From Pegethrix bostrychoides GSE-TBD4-15B (GTDB taxonomy: Bacteria > Cyanobacteriota > Cyanobacteriia > Elainellales > Elainellaceae), in the NCBI GenBank assembly GCA_019359155.1, contig JAHHHV010000078.1, positions 1 to 64,000 of the forward strand: a DNA stretch of 64,000 bases, given 5' to 3'. The notes below the pieces were generated by a model that was not told where the DNA came from, ran no database searches, and worked only from the letters and a program-made list of their open reading frames with translations. This document shows positions 15,171 to 24,316 of this stretch, one piece after another. Every line of letters begins with the position of its first letter. Within the stretch, counting starts at the first letter, position 1. The position numbers and the translations under genes were made by a program.

Positions 15171-15974
15171 CTAACGAGGCTTAACCCGCTGCTGCATCAG
15201 CTTTGAGGGCTGAGGCCGGACGCGATGCCGCAGGTAGTCGGTGAGGATGTGGTAGAGAAACACCATGTTGCCCAGCAAATAGCGCTCCCAGAGTCTTCTG
15301 GGTTCTGTCACCAGCCGCGTCACCCATTCAAAGCCGCGATCGGTGAGCCAGCGCGGACCGCGATAGACTGAGCCCGTATAAAAGTCGAGGCAGGCTCCCA
15401 GCGGCAGAAACACCCTGGTTTCGATCCGCTCCAAATTATCGAGAATCCAGCGCTCTTGGGCAGGCATCCCAAATCCGACGTATAGCACGTCAGGCTTAAA
15501 CTGGTTGATCTGCTCAATCACCTGGTCATTCTCAGCCCCGGTTTTTGCAAAATAGCCGTGATGCCCCTCAACCCGCAGGTTCGGCGCAACCTGCTTGAGC
15601 TTTTCGATGGCGCGATCTGTAACGCCGGGTTGTCCGGCCAGCAGGAATAGCGAAATATGATCACGTTCACAGGCCGTCGCCAGCGCTTCGATATAGTCTG
15701 GGCAGGTCATGCGGTGGTCGCCACAGAGGCAGTAGCCGTTGAGATTTGCCCCTAGCAAAACGCCAAAGCCGTCACAAAAAACCAGGTCGGAACCATTAAT
15801 AAACTGCCGATACCAGGGCAGCTGCCGCGCAAAGTTGATCGCCCGCACGTTGACATTGCTAACAATCGTTTTTTTGTTAGCCTGAGCGGACTGCACAATG
15901 TAGTCAATCAGTTCACAGACCGTTACCTTATGAAATCGCGTGTTGAGAACTATAACCTCATCAAATACCTGCAT
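15171..15974 (-). CDS. WecG/TagA/CpsF-family glycosyltransferase (GT26)
   Basis: A 267-residue GT26 enzyme of the family that adds N-acetylmannosamine(-uronate) to a lipid-linked first sugar. Signature segments are NVNVRAINFARQ, the conserved GSDLVFCDGFGV with the catalytic Asp, YVGFGMPAQERWI, and the basic C-terminal region (TRLVTEPRRLWERYLLGN) that docks to the membrane. AGGAGA precedes the ATG. It starts 8 bp after the preceding glycosyltransferase gene stops and is the last biosynthetic gene of the polysaccharide cluster. The exact sugar is not readable. Confidence 0.92.
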   Translation of the reverse strand: MQVFDEVIVLNTRFHKVTVCELIDYIVQSAQANKKTIVSNVNVRAINFARQLPWYRQFINGSDLVFCDGFGVLLGANLNGYCLCGDHRMTCPDYIEALATACERDHISLFLLAGQPGVTDRAIEKLKQVAPNLRVEGHHGYFAKTGAENDQVIEQINQFKPDVLYVGFGMPAQERWILDNLERIETRVFLPLGACLDFYTGSVYRGPRWLTDRGFEWVTRLVTEPRRLWERYLLGNMVFLYHILTDYLRHRVRPQPSKLMQQRVKPR

Positions 15975-15982
15975 TGTTTCTC

Positions 15983-17326
15983 CTAAACTGGCGTTGAAAG
16001 ATATCGGAAAATATGTTGAAAAATCGTATCTGTAAACAGCTCAGGCTGATTCTCAGCCGCAAACTCTGCCATGCGTTGCGGATCGCCCAACTGCTGCGTC
16101 ATGGCGACTTGAATGGCGGCGGCGAGCTGCTCAGAATCAGCGGAATCGACCGCCAGCCCCAGCTGATGTCGTCGCGTCATCTCGCCCATCAGACCAAAGT
16201 CTGAGGATAAAACTGGTGTTTGGGCGGCGGCGGCTCTCACCAGAATGGCGCTCATGCCAATATGTCGCTGGTAGGGAGCCAGCACCACATCGGCCAGCTC
16301 GAAATAGGGCTGAATTTCGTGATCGGGCAGGAAATTATGCTGGCAGATAATCTGGACTGGCCGAAACATGGAGATTTGCGCCACCTGAGCCGATAGATGC
16401 GGATCATCAGTTGGGCCAATCAGCAAAAAGCAAAGCCGCTGACAGAGGGCGGGCGCAATCTGCTCAATTGCTGCCAAGAGCTGATAAACCCCTTTGCGCT
16501 GGCTCAACATGCCAAACAGCAAAAACACCTGACGCTCTGGCTCAACGCCCAGCTTGGCTCTGAGGCTAGCAGCATCCTGATCTAGTGTAGCCGTGGCCTG
16601 CACTGGATCGGGCAGGTGGCGGGCTTTGCCAGGGGCGAGACCGTTCAGATGAGGGGCAAGCTGATTCATTGCCTCTACTGCCAGTGGATCAAGACAAAAG
16701 AGCTGTTGGAGATCCGGGCAGCGCAAAAGCTGAGTCAGACAGAAGCGATCGCGGGCTTGCCAGAGCCGCTCTTTGATAGTGGGCTGGTAGTTGGGAAACT
16801 GTTCGTAGTGAAAGACTGGTCTGAAATAAATGCAGGAGAACGCACAGGAGAGTCGGCTAGAGCTACCCAGTCCAAACCGCAAGCCAAATTGCAGGCAAAA
16901 CTGTAGACCAAACCGTAGTAACAACGTATCGAGATACATAATTAGACAGTAGCTGCTGTTGAGCCGTCGCGTGTATTTTTGCAGCAGCCGCCACTCTTGA
17001 AAAGCTCGCTGAATCCGTCTCCAAAATGAATGCTCTAGATCGGCGCTCTCGACTAGCTGCTGCTGTTCCTCAGCCGAAATTGCCACAAACTGGACGCGAG
17101 CATCCGACTCGGCCAATGCCACAATCCCAGCATGTTTCTCGATAAACTGACGCGACACCAAGACATCGAGCCGACCCGGTAAATTTTGGGTGAGCCAATA
17201 CTGGATTAAATGCTGAAGATATCCAGGATGATGTCCTCGATAGTCAAGATCAAACAGCAGGATGCGCGGGCTGGATTCGGACTTGAGCGAGTTGGGCGCG
17301 ATTTGTTCAGGAAGTTTGATGTTCAT
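15983..17326 (-). CDS. Group 1 (GT4-type) glycosyltransferase
   Basis: A 447-residue GT-B glycosyltransferase. The N-terminal half starts ILLFDLDYRGHHPGYL; the C-terminal half has the GT4 donor domain with FLLFGMLSQRKGVYQLL (about 265) and the LADVVLAPYQRHIGMSAILVRAAAA acceptor/donor loop (about 350), where the usual EGFG motif is replaced by QRHIG. A Leu/Phe/Arg-Gly repeat (LQFCLQFGLRFGLG) at about 145 reflects a micro-duplication. Cytosolic, in the polysaccharide cluster, 19 bp after the previous gene. Confidence 0.88.
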   Translation of the reverse strand: MNIKLPEQIAPNSLKSESSPRILLFDLDYRGHHPGYLQHLIQYWLTQNLPGRLDVLVSRQFIEKHAGIVALAESDARVQFVAISAEEQQQLVESADLEHSFWRRIQRAFQEWRLLQKYTRRLNSSYCLIMYLDTLLLRFGLQFCLQFGLRFGLGSSSRLSCAFSCIYFRPVFHYEQFPNYQPTIKERLWQARDRFCLTQLLRCPDLQQLFCLDPLAVEAMNQLAPHLNGLAPGKARHLPDPVQATATLDQDAASLRAKLGVEPERQVFLLFGMLSQRKGVYQLLAAIEQIAPALCQRLCFLLIGPTDDPHLSAQVAQISMFRPVQIICQHNFLPDHEIQPYFELADVVLAPYQRHIGMSAILVRAAAAQTPVLSSDFGLMGEMTRRHQLGLAVDSADSEQLAAAIQVAMTQQLGDPQRMAEFAAENQPELFTDTIFQHIFRYLSTPV

Positions 17327-17345
17327 AGAGTTCAGTATTCATAGA

Positions 17346-18557
17346 CTATAAATTAGAGACGGCTTCAGATATCTCAGCTAAAAACTTGATTTGGCGGTTA
17401 CGATACCATTCTGTGCTTTGAGCAAAATCAATATCAGCAGAACTGCCAGAGACGTATTCGGATGATTCTTGATTCATAGATTGGCCGATGGATTGGTCGA
17501 TAGATTGGCTGGCACAGGCTGCCAACAGCGCTGTCGCAAACTGCTGGGGCTGTTCGGCCACCTGCACTGTGGTTGGCCAGTTATTTAGACCGCGCAGAGC
17601 AACTGGAGTCGCCACAATTTTGGAACCAGAGGTAATTGCGTCTAGCGTTTTGATCTGGATGCCGCTACCGCTGAGCGTAGGAATCGCCACAGCGCGCGCC
17701 TGTCCCATGAAGACCTGCGCGTCCGGCACAAATCCTAGATAGCGAATCTGCGGATAGCGCTCCGTCAGCCATTCCGCCCCACGCCCTGCCACCTGAATGC
17801 TGAGATGCTGAGGCAAGAGCGGATAGACGAACTGCAAGAACCAGCGCAAGCTCTCTTCGTTGGGCTTCCAAGCCCAGCTGCCAATCAAGCCAATGTCAAA
17901 CGCCTTGGGCTGCAGTCGCGTCCGCATCGGCGATAGATTGGCGGGCAGCGTCATCGTCAGCGTTTTCTGCCCCAGCTTAGAGAAATACTCGGCATCTGTT
18001 TGGCTCAGCGCCCAGACTTGATCTGCCTCGTGCGCCAGATCTGTTTCGATCTGCTCAATTAACCGCGCCTCGCGGCGATAGATCCACTGCATAACGCGAC
18101 TGCTGAGTGCTGCCTGCTGGCGATAGAGTTGATGCTCTAGGTTGTGAGCAATCATCACTAGCTTTTGCTGAGGCGGCAAAAACGGCTGGAGCCAGCCCAG
18201 CTGCGGGTGATCAATTATCACAAGATGAAACGGTTGCTCGGACTGGTGCAGCAGCTTCTTCACCTGCTGGATATAGCGCTGAGAATAGTACTTAACGCCA
18301 GAATAGGGCAGACCTTTAGCCAATCCCAGCAGCATCCAGAGCAGCGGATACCCTTTGGCTCGCTGAGTCTCAATGTAGCGCTGAGCGATCAGCACCTCCG
18401 AGCGCTCTAGCTCAAACGGATCATCCTGCCGCATATAGCCCACCGTCAGCACCCGATGCCCGGTCTGGCGCAGGGCATCAATAAAGCATTGGGAGGCAAC
18501 CTCGCTGCCCATGCGCTGCTGACGAGGCAAAATGGTCGTTAAAAACAAGACATTCAT
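17346..18557 (-). CDS. Group 1 (GT4-type) glycosyltransferase
   Basis: A 403-residue GT-B enzyme: N-terminal MNVLFLTTILPRQQRMGSEV, a middle region with MIAHNLEHQLYRQQA, then the donor domain with IGLIGSWAWKPNEESLRWFL (about 225) and IPTLSGSGIQIKTLDAITSG (about 295), the pattern of GT4 enzymes that bind nucleotide-sugar through the SGSGIKxK loop. The C-terminal tail contains a repeated SIDQSIGQSMNQ-type unit. It lies between the polymerase/ligase and the next GT4, same strand with short spacers. Sugar specificity unknown. Confidence 0.88.
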   Translation of the reverse strand: MNVLFLTTILPRQQRMGSEVASQCFIDALRQTGHRVLTVGYMRQDDPFELERSEVLIAQRYIETQRAKGYPLLWMLLGLAKGLPYSGVKYYSQRYIQQVKKLLHQSEQPFHLVIIDHPQLGWLQPFLPPQQKLVMIAHNLEHQLYRQQAALSSRVMQWIYRREARLIEQIETDLAHEADQVWALSQTDAEYFSKLGQKTLTMTLPANLSPMRTRLQPKAFDIGLIGSWAWKPNEESLRWFLQFVYPLLPQHLSIQVAGRGAEWLTERYPQIRYLGFVPDAQVFMGQARAVAIPTLSGSGIQIKTLDAITSGSKIVATPVALRGLNNWPTTVQVAEQPQQFATALLAACASQSIDQSIGQSMNQESSEYVSGSSADIDFAQSTEWYRNRQIKFLAEISEAVSNL

Positions 18558-18604
18558 GGCTGTAAAACGGGTGAGTGAATCTAGATGTGAATCTGCAAAG
18601 TAAA

Positions 18605-19930
18605 TTACGGGATGGGATTTTCAATCATCTGAGCTGGGTGTCGCCAGCGGCGGCGACACTGTAGCTTTGCCATTAGCGCAATCGAGATTGTGATTGTCCA
18701 AAACGTATTGCTAGCCAAAAACGTGCGGGTTTCGGTAACGTTGAACAGTAGTGTGATAATTAAAAATTGCAGCATCCAGAAGGTTTCTACGCCATACTCG
18801 CGTGAGGTCATCAGGGTGACAGCATCGCGAATTGAGCGTAGAAACATCAGGATGCAGAGACCCAAGCCGACCAGTCCGACCTGCAAGAATGTATCAATGA
18901 ATCCGTTGTGGGCATGAAACCGCACGCCTGATCGAGCGATTGCGCCGGCCCAAGTGCCGTTATAAATCGTCTGTGCCTCGCTTGAAGTCCAGAAGCCCGA
19001 ATAGCCATAGCCCAGCCAGGGTTGCTGAAATCCCTTCTCAATCGCAAAGGCCCAGACCGGGCCGCGTGAGTTGAGATCCAGGCTTTTGCCCAGCCCGTTC
19101 ACAATCACAGTTTCAATATTTGTTACCAGCAGAATGACGGCTAGCCCGGTCACAACCACTGCTAGACTGAGCAGCACAACGCGAGTTTTGAATGACTGCC
19201 GCACCATTTGATAAAACGGCAGCAGTGTCAGCGACAGAATCAGCAGCGTCAGGCTCGTTTTGCTGCCCGACAGTAAAATCAGCATGAGCACCAGCCCCGC
19301 CCCGGCAAAATAGAGGTGGCGGTGGCGAGGACTGTCAAAGCCACAGAGCACAAACGGTACCAGCCCTACCGTCATCAAGCGTCCCAAATATTGCTTATGA
19401 GCATAGATGCCTTTCCAGAGTCCAGCATGTTCACCGCCTATGTGAGTCCCGTAGCTCGGCATAGTCACGGCGTAAAAGCTGCTCAAAACGGCAGCAATCC
19501 CCACTGTCCAGACCAAAATTCGCATCTGCTCTCTGGGGCTGTAGCGAAAGGCCATGTAGAAGCCTAGCGCTGAAGCGCGCAGCAGGGCTTTGGTTTCATC
19601 GCTAGTAAAATCTGGGGCAGATGACCAAAAAACCGAGAGCGTGGCCACTCCCAGCAGCAGCAGCAGCGGCAAATCGCAAATGCTGACGTAGAGTAGCCGC
19701 TTCCAGTGCTTTAGATTCAGGCAAACCAGGACTCCCACAACCCCATAGCTGGCAACATTGGCCAAGCTGATCAGCTGAGGCTCAATGTTCAGTTCGGTAA
19801 AGTAGAGCAATGTCAAGATCAGCAGCGCTAGCTCTAGTTTCTCAGTCCAGTGCGTTGAGTGCGTTAAGTGCGTTGAGTTGGGTGCTGCCCGATTGGACTG
19901 GGGGGCGGGGACAGAAATGGTTTGGTTCAT
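18605..19930 (-). CDS. O-antigen ligase/polymerase (Wzy/WaaL-like)
   Basis: A membrane protein of about 441 residues with some ten transmembrane helices and the Wzy_C/O-antigen ligase domain (about 190-350), including GSKTSLTLLILSL and the periplasmic loop with RSGVRFHAHNGFIDTFLQVG, whose His is conserved in this superfamily. It polymerises or attaches lipid-linked oligosaccharide at the periplasmic face. The frame is open to a TTG at 19972, but the ATG at 19930 is a more usual start. The N-terminal 30 residues hold a THLTHSTH micro-duplication. Central gene of the polysaccharide cluster. Confidence 0.87.
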   Translation of the reverse strand: MNQTISVPAPQSNRAAPNSTHLTHSTHWTEKLELALLILTLLYFTELNIEPQLISLANVASYGVVGVLVCLNLKHWKRLLYVSICDLPLLLLLGVATLSVFWSSAPDFTSDETKALLRASALGFYMAFRYSPREQMRILVWTVGIAAVLSSFYAVTMPSYGTHIGGEHAGLWKGIYAHKQYLGRLMTVGLVPFVLCGFDSPRHRHLYFAGAGLVLMLILLSGSKTSLTLLILSLTLLPFYQMVRQSFKTRVVLLSLAVVVTGLAVILLVTNIETVIVNGLGKSLDLNSRGPVWAFAIEKGFQQPWLGYGYSGFWTSSEAQTIYNGTWAGAIARSGVRFHAHNGFIDTFLQVGLVGLGLCILMFLRSIRDAVTLMTSREYGVETFWMLQFLIITLLFNVTETRTFLASNTFWTITISIALMAKLQCRRRWRHPAQMIENPIP

Positions 19931-20019
19931 AGGATTGGGATCGCTAGATTCACCGGACAGCCGTTGACTCAACAGGATATTTAGAATTATTTAGAATATA
20001 GAGCCGCCATCAGAGAGGA

Positions 20020-21303
20020 TTATCCAGACGAGTCGCTCAAAATATCCGCAAATAGATTCAGATATCGGCGCGACTGAATTTCTAACGTAAACTCCTGGAT
20101 TACCTTTTCTCTAGCCCGCTGCGCTAGATTTGGCGATCTAGACTGCTGTTCTAGAACCCAGCACATTCCTTGAGCTAAGTCTTTTGTATCCCCTGGCTTG
20201 GCTAGATAGCCATTCTGCTGATGCTCGATCAAATCTGGCATACCGCCGATGCCAAACGCGACGCAGGGCGTACCGCAGGCCAATGCCTCCAAAATCGTAT
20301 TGGCCAGGTTTTCTTCTGTAGAAGGCAGCACAAAGAGATCCACCGCAGAATAGAGCAAAGCCAGCGACAGATCATCCTGAAAGCTGCCCAGATAGTGACA
20401 AGGCAGGCCAAAATCGGGCGGCGATGCGGGACGCTCTGCTCCAAACACGACTAGCTCGGCATGCCCCATCCGCTGACATAGCGCCTGTAGCGCTGGCTGT
20501 AGCAGATGAAATCCTTTGCGCCGATCTTGGGTAGCGTTGAGCGCCCCAAACAAAATCAGCGGTCGATCTGGCGGCAGTCGCAGCAGTCGCCTTGCCATCT
20601 CAGGCTCTAGCGGCTGAAACGTTTCTGTGTCGATGCCGTTAGGAATCCGTTCAATTCGCGCGTTGCTGAACAAAGCGCTGGCGCGAGCGGCCTCAGCCAT
20701 CCAGTCGCAGAGCGCTACTAGCGTCAGATTGGCAGCATTCCAGGCGCGTCGCTTCCGCTGCCAGATCTGATGCGATAGATCGCTCTGGTTCTGGCTCCCC
20801 AGCTGCGGACAGGCTCCACAGGACTGCTCATAGCCCCGGCAGTCGCCGCTATAGTGACAGCCGCCAGTCAGAGGCCACATATCATGCAGCGTCCAGACGA
20901 GCGGCTGCGGCAGCTTTGCCAGCGTTTCCAGCCGCAAGAATCCTTCGTTTACCCAGTGCAGATTGATCAAGTCGGGCTTCAGCTTTTTTACTTGTGCTGC
21001 AATCCTGTCGGGACACCACTGCGGCGAAAAAGTGGTGGCGGTGCGGTGCGGATAGCGCTTCAGCGGCAGGGCATCAAAGCTGAGTCGAGCGGTTGCTATC
21101 CCTTGCGCTAGCCGAGTTTTTGGAGCAATCACCTGAGCGGTCGGTCTGCCCTGCTGTACGAGCATTCGCGCCGTAATCTCTGGGTGATTAGCTGGGTGAT
21201 TAGCTGGGTGACTAGCCTGTTTCAACAAGCCTTGATGCAGCCTCTGAGCAGCGCGTGCGGCTCCCCCTGAGCTATCTGATGTGCTTAACAGTAAAATATC
21301 CAC
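20020..21303 (-). CDS. Group 1 (GT4) glycosyltransferase with Cys-rich insert
   Basis: A 427-residue GT4 of the subfamily with a Cys-rich segment after the HDMWPLTGGCHYSGDC motif (about 140-170; five Cys in total). N-terminal glycine-rich STSDSSGGAARAAQRLH; donor domain with RLLRLPPDRPLILFGALNA, DRRKGFHLL, and the classical EX7E-type segment FVLPSTEENLANTILEALAC (about 345). The N-terminal part has an NHPANHPANHPE duplication (12-bp unit). In other cyanobacteria these enzymes act in exopolysaccharide clusters. Followed by the polymerase gene. Confidence 0.9.
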   Translation of the reverse strand: MDILLLSTSDSSGGAARAAQRLHQGLLKQASHPANHPANHPEITARMLVQQGRPTAQVIAPKTRLAQGIATARLSFDALPLKRYPHRTATTFSPQWCPDRIAAQVKKLKPDLINLHWVNEGFLRLETLAKLPQPLVWTLHDMWPLTGGCHYSGDCRGYEQSCGACPQLGSQNQSDLSHQIWQRKRRAWNAANLTLVALCDWMAEAARASALFSNARIERIPNGIDTETFQPLEPEMARRLLRLPPDRPLILFGALNATQDRRKGFHLLQPALQALCQRMGHAELVVFGAERPASPPDFGLPCHYLGSFQDDLSLALLYSAVDLFVLPSTEENLANTILEALACGTPCVAFGIGGMPDLIEHQQNGYLAKPGDTKDLAQGMCWVLEQQSRSPNLAQRAREKVIQEFTLEIQSRRYLNLFADILSDSSG

Positions 21304-21345
21304 GCTGGCTTTCTGCTGATTTTCTGCTGGTTATAGATCTGGCCG

Positions 21346-22353
21346 TTACAAACTTGAGAAAGGGCTGATGCCTGCGGGCTGCTTGGCAGAGACTGGCTTA
21401 GCAGAGACTGGCTTGATTTGAGCTTTAATTTGAGCTTTCACCAGTGCTTTCATCTGCTGCAATCGGCTCTGGCGAAACAGCGTATTTTGGGTAAAGCGGT
21501 CGGCTTCTAGGTGGCGTAATACAAACGGCGGATGCCGCAGCGGCAGCTTCAACGGCTGGGTTGGCATTTGGCTATAGCGCGCTGCAAACTCGCCTTGAGC
21601 TGACAGAATATTTGTGCCCTCAGCGTCAAATCCCAGATTAGAAACCAGGTTCTGATTGGCGATAATTCCCAGCCCGCTCTGACTCCAGCAGCTAAATGTC
21701 CACTGATAGTCCCAGTTTGTTTGTCTACTAGGATCGCTATAGGTAGCCTCTAAAATATTGCGCCAGTAGCGGCAAGCGGCAGGCTCCCAGATTTGCTCCA
21801 AAAGCCCTTGGTCGCGGAATTCTGGCCAGCGCTGCATTCTCAGGTCAAAGTGATTCCAAGCGCGTCGCCAAGTCGCCCAGCCCCAAATATGGTTAAACGC
21901 TGAGAAGTAGTAGTCATAGTCGGTACGGCGGCGACCCAGCTGGACATTTTGGCCGGAAATAGAGGTGATGCGGCTATCGTCCCGGTAGCGCTCCAGCAGC
22001 TCCTGGCAAAAGCCAAAAAAGCTGGGGTCGGGCAGGCAGTCGTCCTCCAGGATAATCGCCGACTCAACGAGGCTAAACGCCCAGCTCAAGCCGCTAGCCA
22101 CCGAGCGCGCGCAGCCCAAGTTGTGATCCGCATAGCGTTTAATCACCTCGCAGTCCCAATCTACGGTATCAATGATTGCTCTGGCCGCCGCGCATTTTTC
22201 GGCTTCTCCGGGGCGGTCATGACGGGGAGCATCGGCAATTACTAGCAGATGCTTGGGTTTAACCTGACGGATTGCTGCAAAAACGCGGCGAGTCGTTTCA
22301 AGTCGTTTAAATATAATCAAGACGACAGGCGTGATTAGCGGAGCGTCCAACAT
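21346..22353 (-). CDS. Family 2-like glycosyltransferase
   Basis: A 335-residue GT-A protein of the kind often annotated as hemolysin HlpA-like or glycosyltransferase family 2. N-terminal TPVVLIIFKRLETTRRVF; the metal-binding ILEDDCLPDPSFF near residue 100; then SAFNHIWGWATWRRAW and the NWDYQWTFSCW acceptor region. The C-terminus ends with micro-duplicated KAQIKAQIKPVSAKPVSAKQ. It lies between the ABC exporter and the Cys-rich GT4, minus strand. Substrate unknown. Confidence 0.85.
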   Translation of the reverse strand: MLDAPLITPVVLIIFKRLETTRRVFAAIRQVKPKHLLVIADAPRHDRPGEAEKCAAARAIIDTVDWDCEVIKRYADHNLGCARSVASGLSWAFSLVESAIILEDDCLPDPSFFGFCQELLERYRDDSRITSISGQNVQLGRRRTDYDYYFSAFNHIWGWATWRRAWNHFDLRMQRWPEFRDQGLLEQIWEPAACRYWRNILEATYSDPSRQTNWDYQWTFSCWSQSGLGIIANQNLVSNLGFDAEGTNILSAQGEFAARYSQMPTQPLKLPLRHPPFVLRHLEADRFTQNTLFRQSRLQQMKALVKAQIKAQIKPVSAKPVSAKQPAGISPFSSL

Positions 22354-22391
22354 AAGCGTGAATTCCGTGAATACGATAGGTAGAATAGTTT

Positions 22392-22422
22392 GATGCTTCA
22401 GCTGTCAGAATACTGAAGCATC
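22392..22422. terminator. Perfect hairpin inside the polysaccharide cluster
   Basis: GATGCTTCAG (22392-22401) and CTGAAGCATC (22413-22422) form a perfect 10-bp stem with an 11-nt loop, in the 123-bp gap between the ABC exporter stop and the next glycosyltransferase start. No U-tract follows on the minus strand, so it may attenuate, process or stabilise the operon mRNA rather than end it. Confidence 0.5.
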
Positions 22423-22476
22423 TCCGCACATGAATCACCTGAATCAACAGCAGCTATCGGCCTGCTAAGCTCAAAG

Positions 22477-24225
22477 CTAACGGCTTAAAACCACAGATTG
22501 ATAGCTGCCCGACTGCACGACTCGGCCTTGTTCCAACAGGTACACATAGTCACAGTTTTTCACCGTCGAAAGTCGATGCGCGATGATGATCAGCGTCTTG
22601 TGGCCTGAGAGTGCCTGAATTGCGCCGTTCACCAGTGCCTCAGTTTCGCTGTCTAGGGCGGAAGTGGCTTCATCGAGTACCAAAATTTCGCGCTCATGAT
22701 AGAGCGCCCGTGCAATCCCCACCCGCTGCCGCTGACCGCCAGAGAGCCTGACTCCGCGTTCCCCCACCACGGTTTGCAGACCTGCGGGCAGTTGCTCTAG
22801 CAGCTCTTGAAGCTGGGCGGCCACAATTGCCTGACGCAGCTTCTCGGCATCAATTAGCTCGTCAGGAACACCAAAGGCAATATTGCGCTCTAAAGTATCA
22901 TCAATCAAAAAAATGGACTGCGGAATATAGCCAACCAGGTTTTGCCAGCCGCGGATGTCGTCGTAGATGGACTGACCATCCACATAGAGGTCGCCGCTCT
23001 GAGGCGTCAGCAGCCCCAAAATTACGTCTACGAGCGTGGTTTTTCCAGCTCCCGACTTGCCAATCAGCGCAATCGACTGGCCTTTTTTGATTTTGAGGTT
23101 CACCCGGCTAATTGCCGACTCTAGTGCGTCCGGATAGCTGTAGCTGAGGTTGCTGAGCTCGACCTGTCGCTCAAACCGCAGCGCTTTGGAAGCCTGTTTC
23201 AGCTTCCGGGTTGGCTCAACCTGCTTCAAAGCGTCATAGATCACATTGAGGCTATAGGTCGAGTTCTGAACTTGGTTCATCGAGTTGAGAAACTGTCCAG
23301 CTGAGGGCATGAGCCGAATCGCTGCAACTGCAAACACGCCCAGCACCGCCATCAAGTCCTGCTGTGGTTCGGCTGCAGCCAGTGAGATGCAGACAAATAT
23401 AACCAAAATCACCACCAGCAGCGCTTCAATTAAGATCCGGGGCAGCTTCTGAACGCTGTGAAACCTAAACGCCGCGCTGTTTAGCCTGGTGCATTCGCGG
23501 TTCATCTGGTTCATAAAATAGGGTTCGCAGCCAATCACCCGCGTCTCTTTGATGCCGCCCAGGCTGTGATTGACCACGCGAATAATCTCCTCGTAGGCCA
23601 CAGAGCCTTCCTGCCCCCAGTAGCTGACCCGCTCCCGAATTGTATAAAACAGACAGAATACAGGCAGCAGCACCGCCAGCACCATTACCAGAAACAGCAG
23701 GTTGGTCTTGGCCAGCAGCAGCATAATCACCGCCAGCACCACCAGACTCGCCGCAGCTTGCAGCAGGGGCAGCAAGAACTCGCTGCAGAATCGATAAGTT
23801 TCAAACGTGATGCTGTTGATCAGCCCCGCCGTGTTGTGATTGAGATGAAAGGTATAGGGGACTTCTAAATAGGCTTGCAGCAGCTTTTGCATGACCTTTC
23901 GCTGCTGGCCGTAAGCAAAGCCGATAATATAGGCCTGCGACACAAAGTACAGCAGTGATTTAATCAGAAAAATAACGCAGAGCAGAATGCCAATTAGAAC
24001 AACGAACTGAGCATCAGACTGAACGTTCAGGCTTTGACTGATTTGATGCAGCAGCGGTATAGTCTGAACGCTAGACGGATTCGCGGCTAGCGATAGAAAC
24101 GGGCCAACAAACCCAATGCCAACTGCTTCTAAGACAGAGACAACCGTGAAGGTGAGGAGCAGTAGAACCAGCCCTCCAATATCCTCTTTGAGAACATAGA
24201 GCAGCTTTGAGACGCGCTTGAGCAT
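22477..24225 (-). CDS. ABC exporter, fused membrane and ATPase domains
   Basis: A 582-residue half-transporter of the MsbA/HlyB type. Six transmembrane helices occupy about 1-330 and the ATPase about 345-580: Walker A GKSGAGKTT, Q-loop, signature LSGGQRQRVGIARAL, Walker B ILVLDEATSALD, and the H-loop IIAHRLST. It works as a homodimer exporting lipids, lipid-linked glycans or peptides. Its place between cysC and a set of glycosyltransferases, with no Wzx flippase in the cluster, makes lipid-linked oligosaccharide flipping the most likely job; this is inference. Confidence 0.9.
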   Translation of the reverse strand: MLKRVSKLLYVLKEDIGGLVLLLLTFTVVSVLEAVGIGFVGPFLSLAANPSSVQTIPLLHQISQSLNVQSDAQFVVLIGILLCVIFLIKSLLYFVSQAYIIGFAYGQQRKVMQKLLQAYLEVPYTFHLNHNTAGLINSITFETYRFCSEFLLPLLQAAASLVVLAVIMLLLAKTNLLFLVMVLAVLLPVFCLFYTIRERVSYWGQEGSVAYEEIIRVVNHSLGGIKETRVIGCEPYFMNQMNRECTRLNSAAFRFHSVQKLPRILIEALLVVILVIFVCISLAAAEPQQDLMAVLGVFAVAAIRLMPSAGQFLNSMNQVQNSTYSLNVIYDALKQVEPTRKLKQASKALRFERQVELSNLSYSYPDALESAISRVNLKIKKGQSIALIGKSGAGKTTLVDVILGLLTPQSGDLYVDGQSIYDDIRGWQNLVGYIPQSIFLIDDTLERNIAFGVPDELIDAEKLRQAIVAAQLQELLEQLPAGLQTVVGERGVRLSGGQRQRVGIARALYHEREILVLDEATSALDSETEALVNGAIQALSGHKTLIIIAHRLSTVKNCDYVYLLEQGRVVQSGSYQSVVLSR

Positions 24226-24316
24226 ATCCGTGCCTATTCAATTAGCGAGCAAGTAACGGGAAACTCGCGCTCTATGCCAATCTCAATCAGGGAATCCACG
24301 GGTTGAGGCCAGTACC

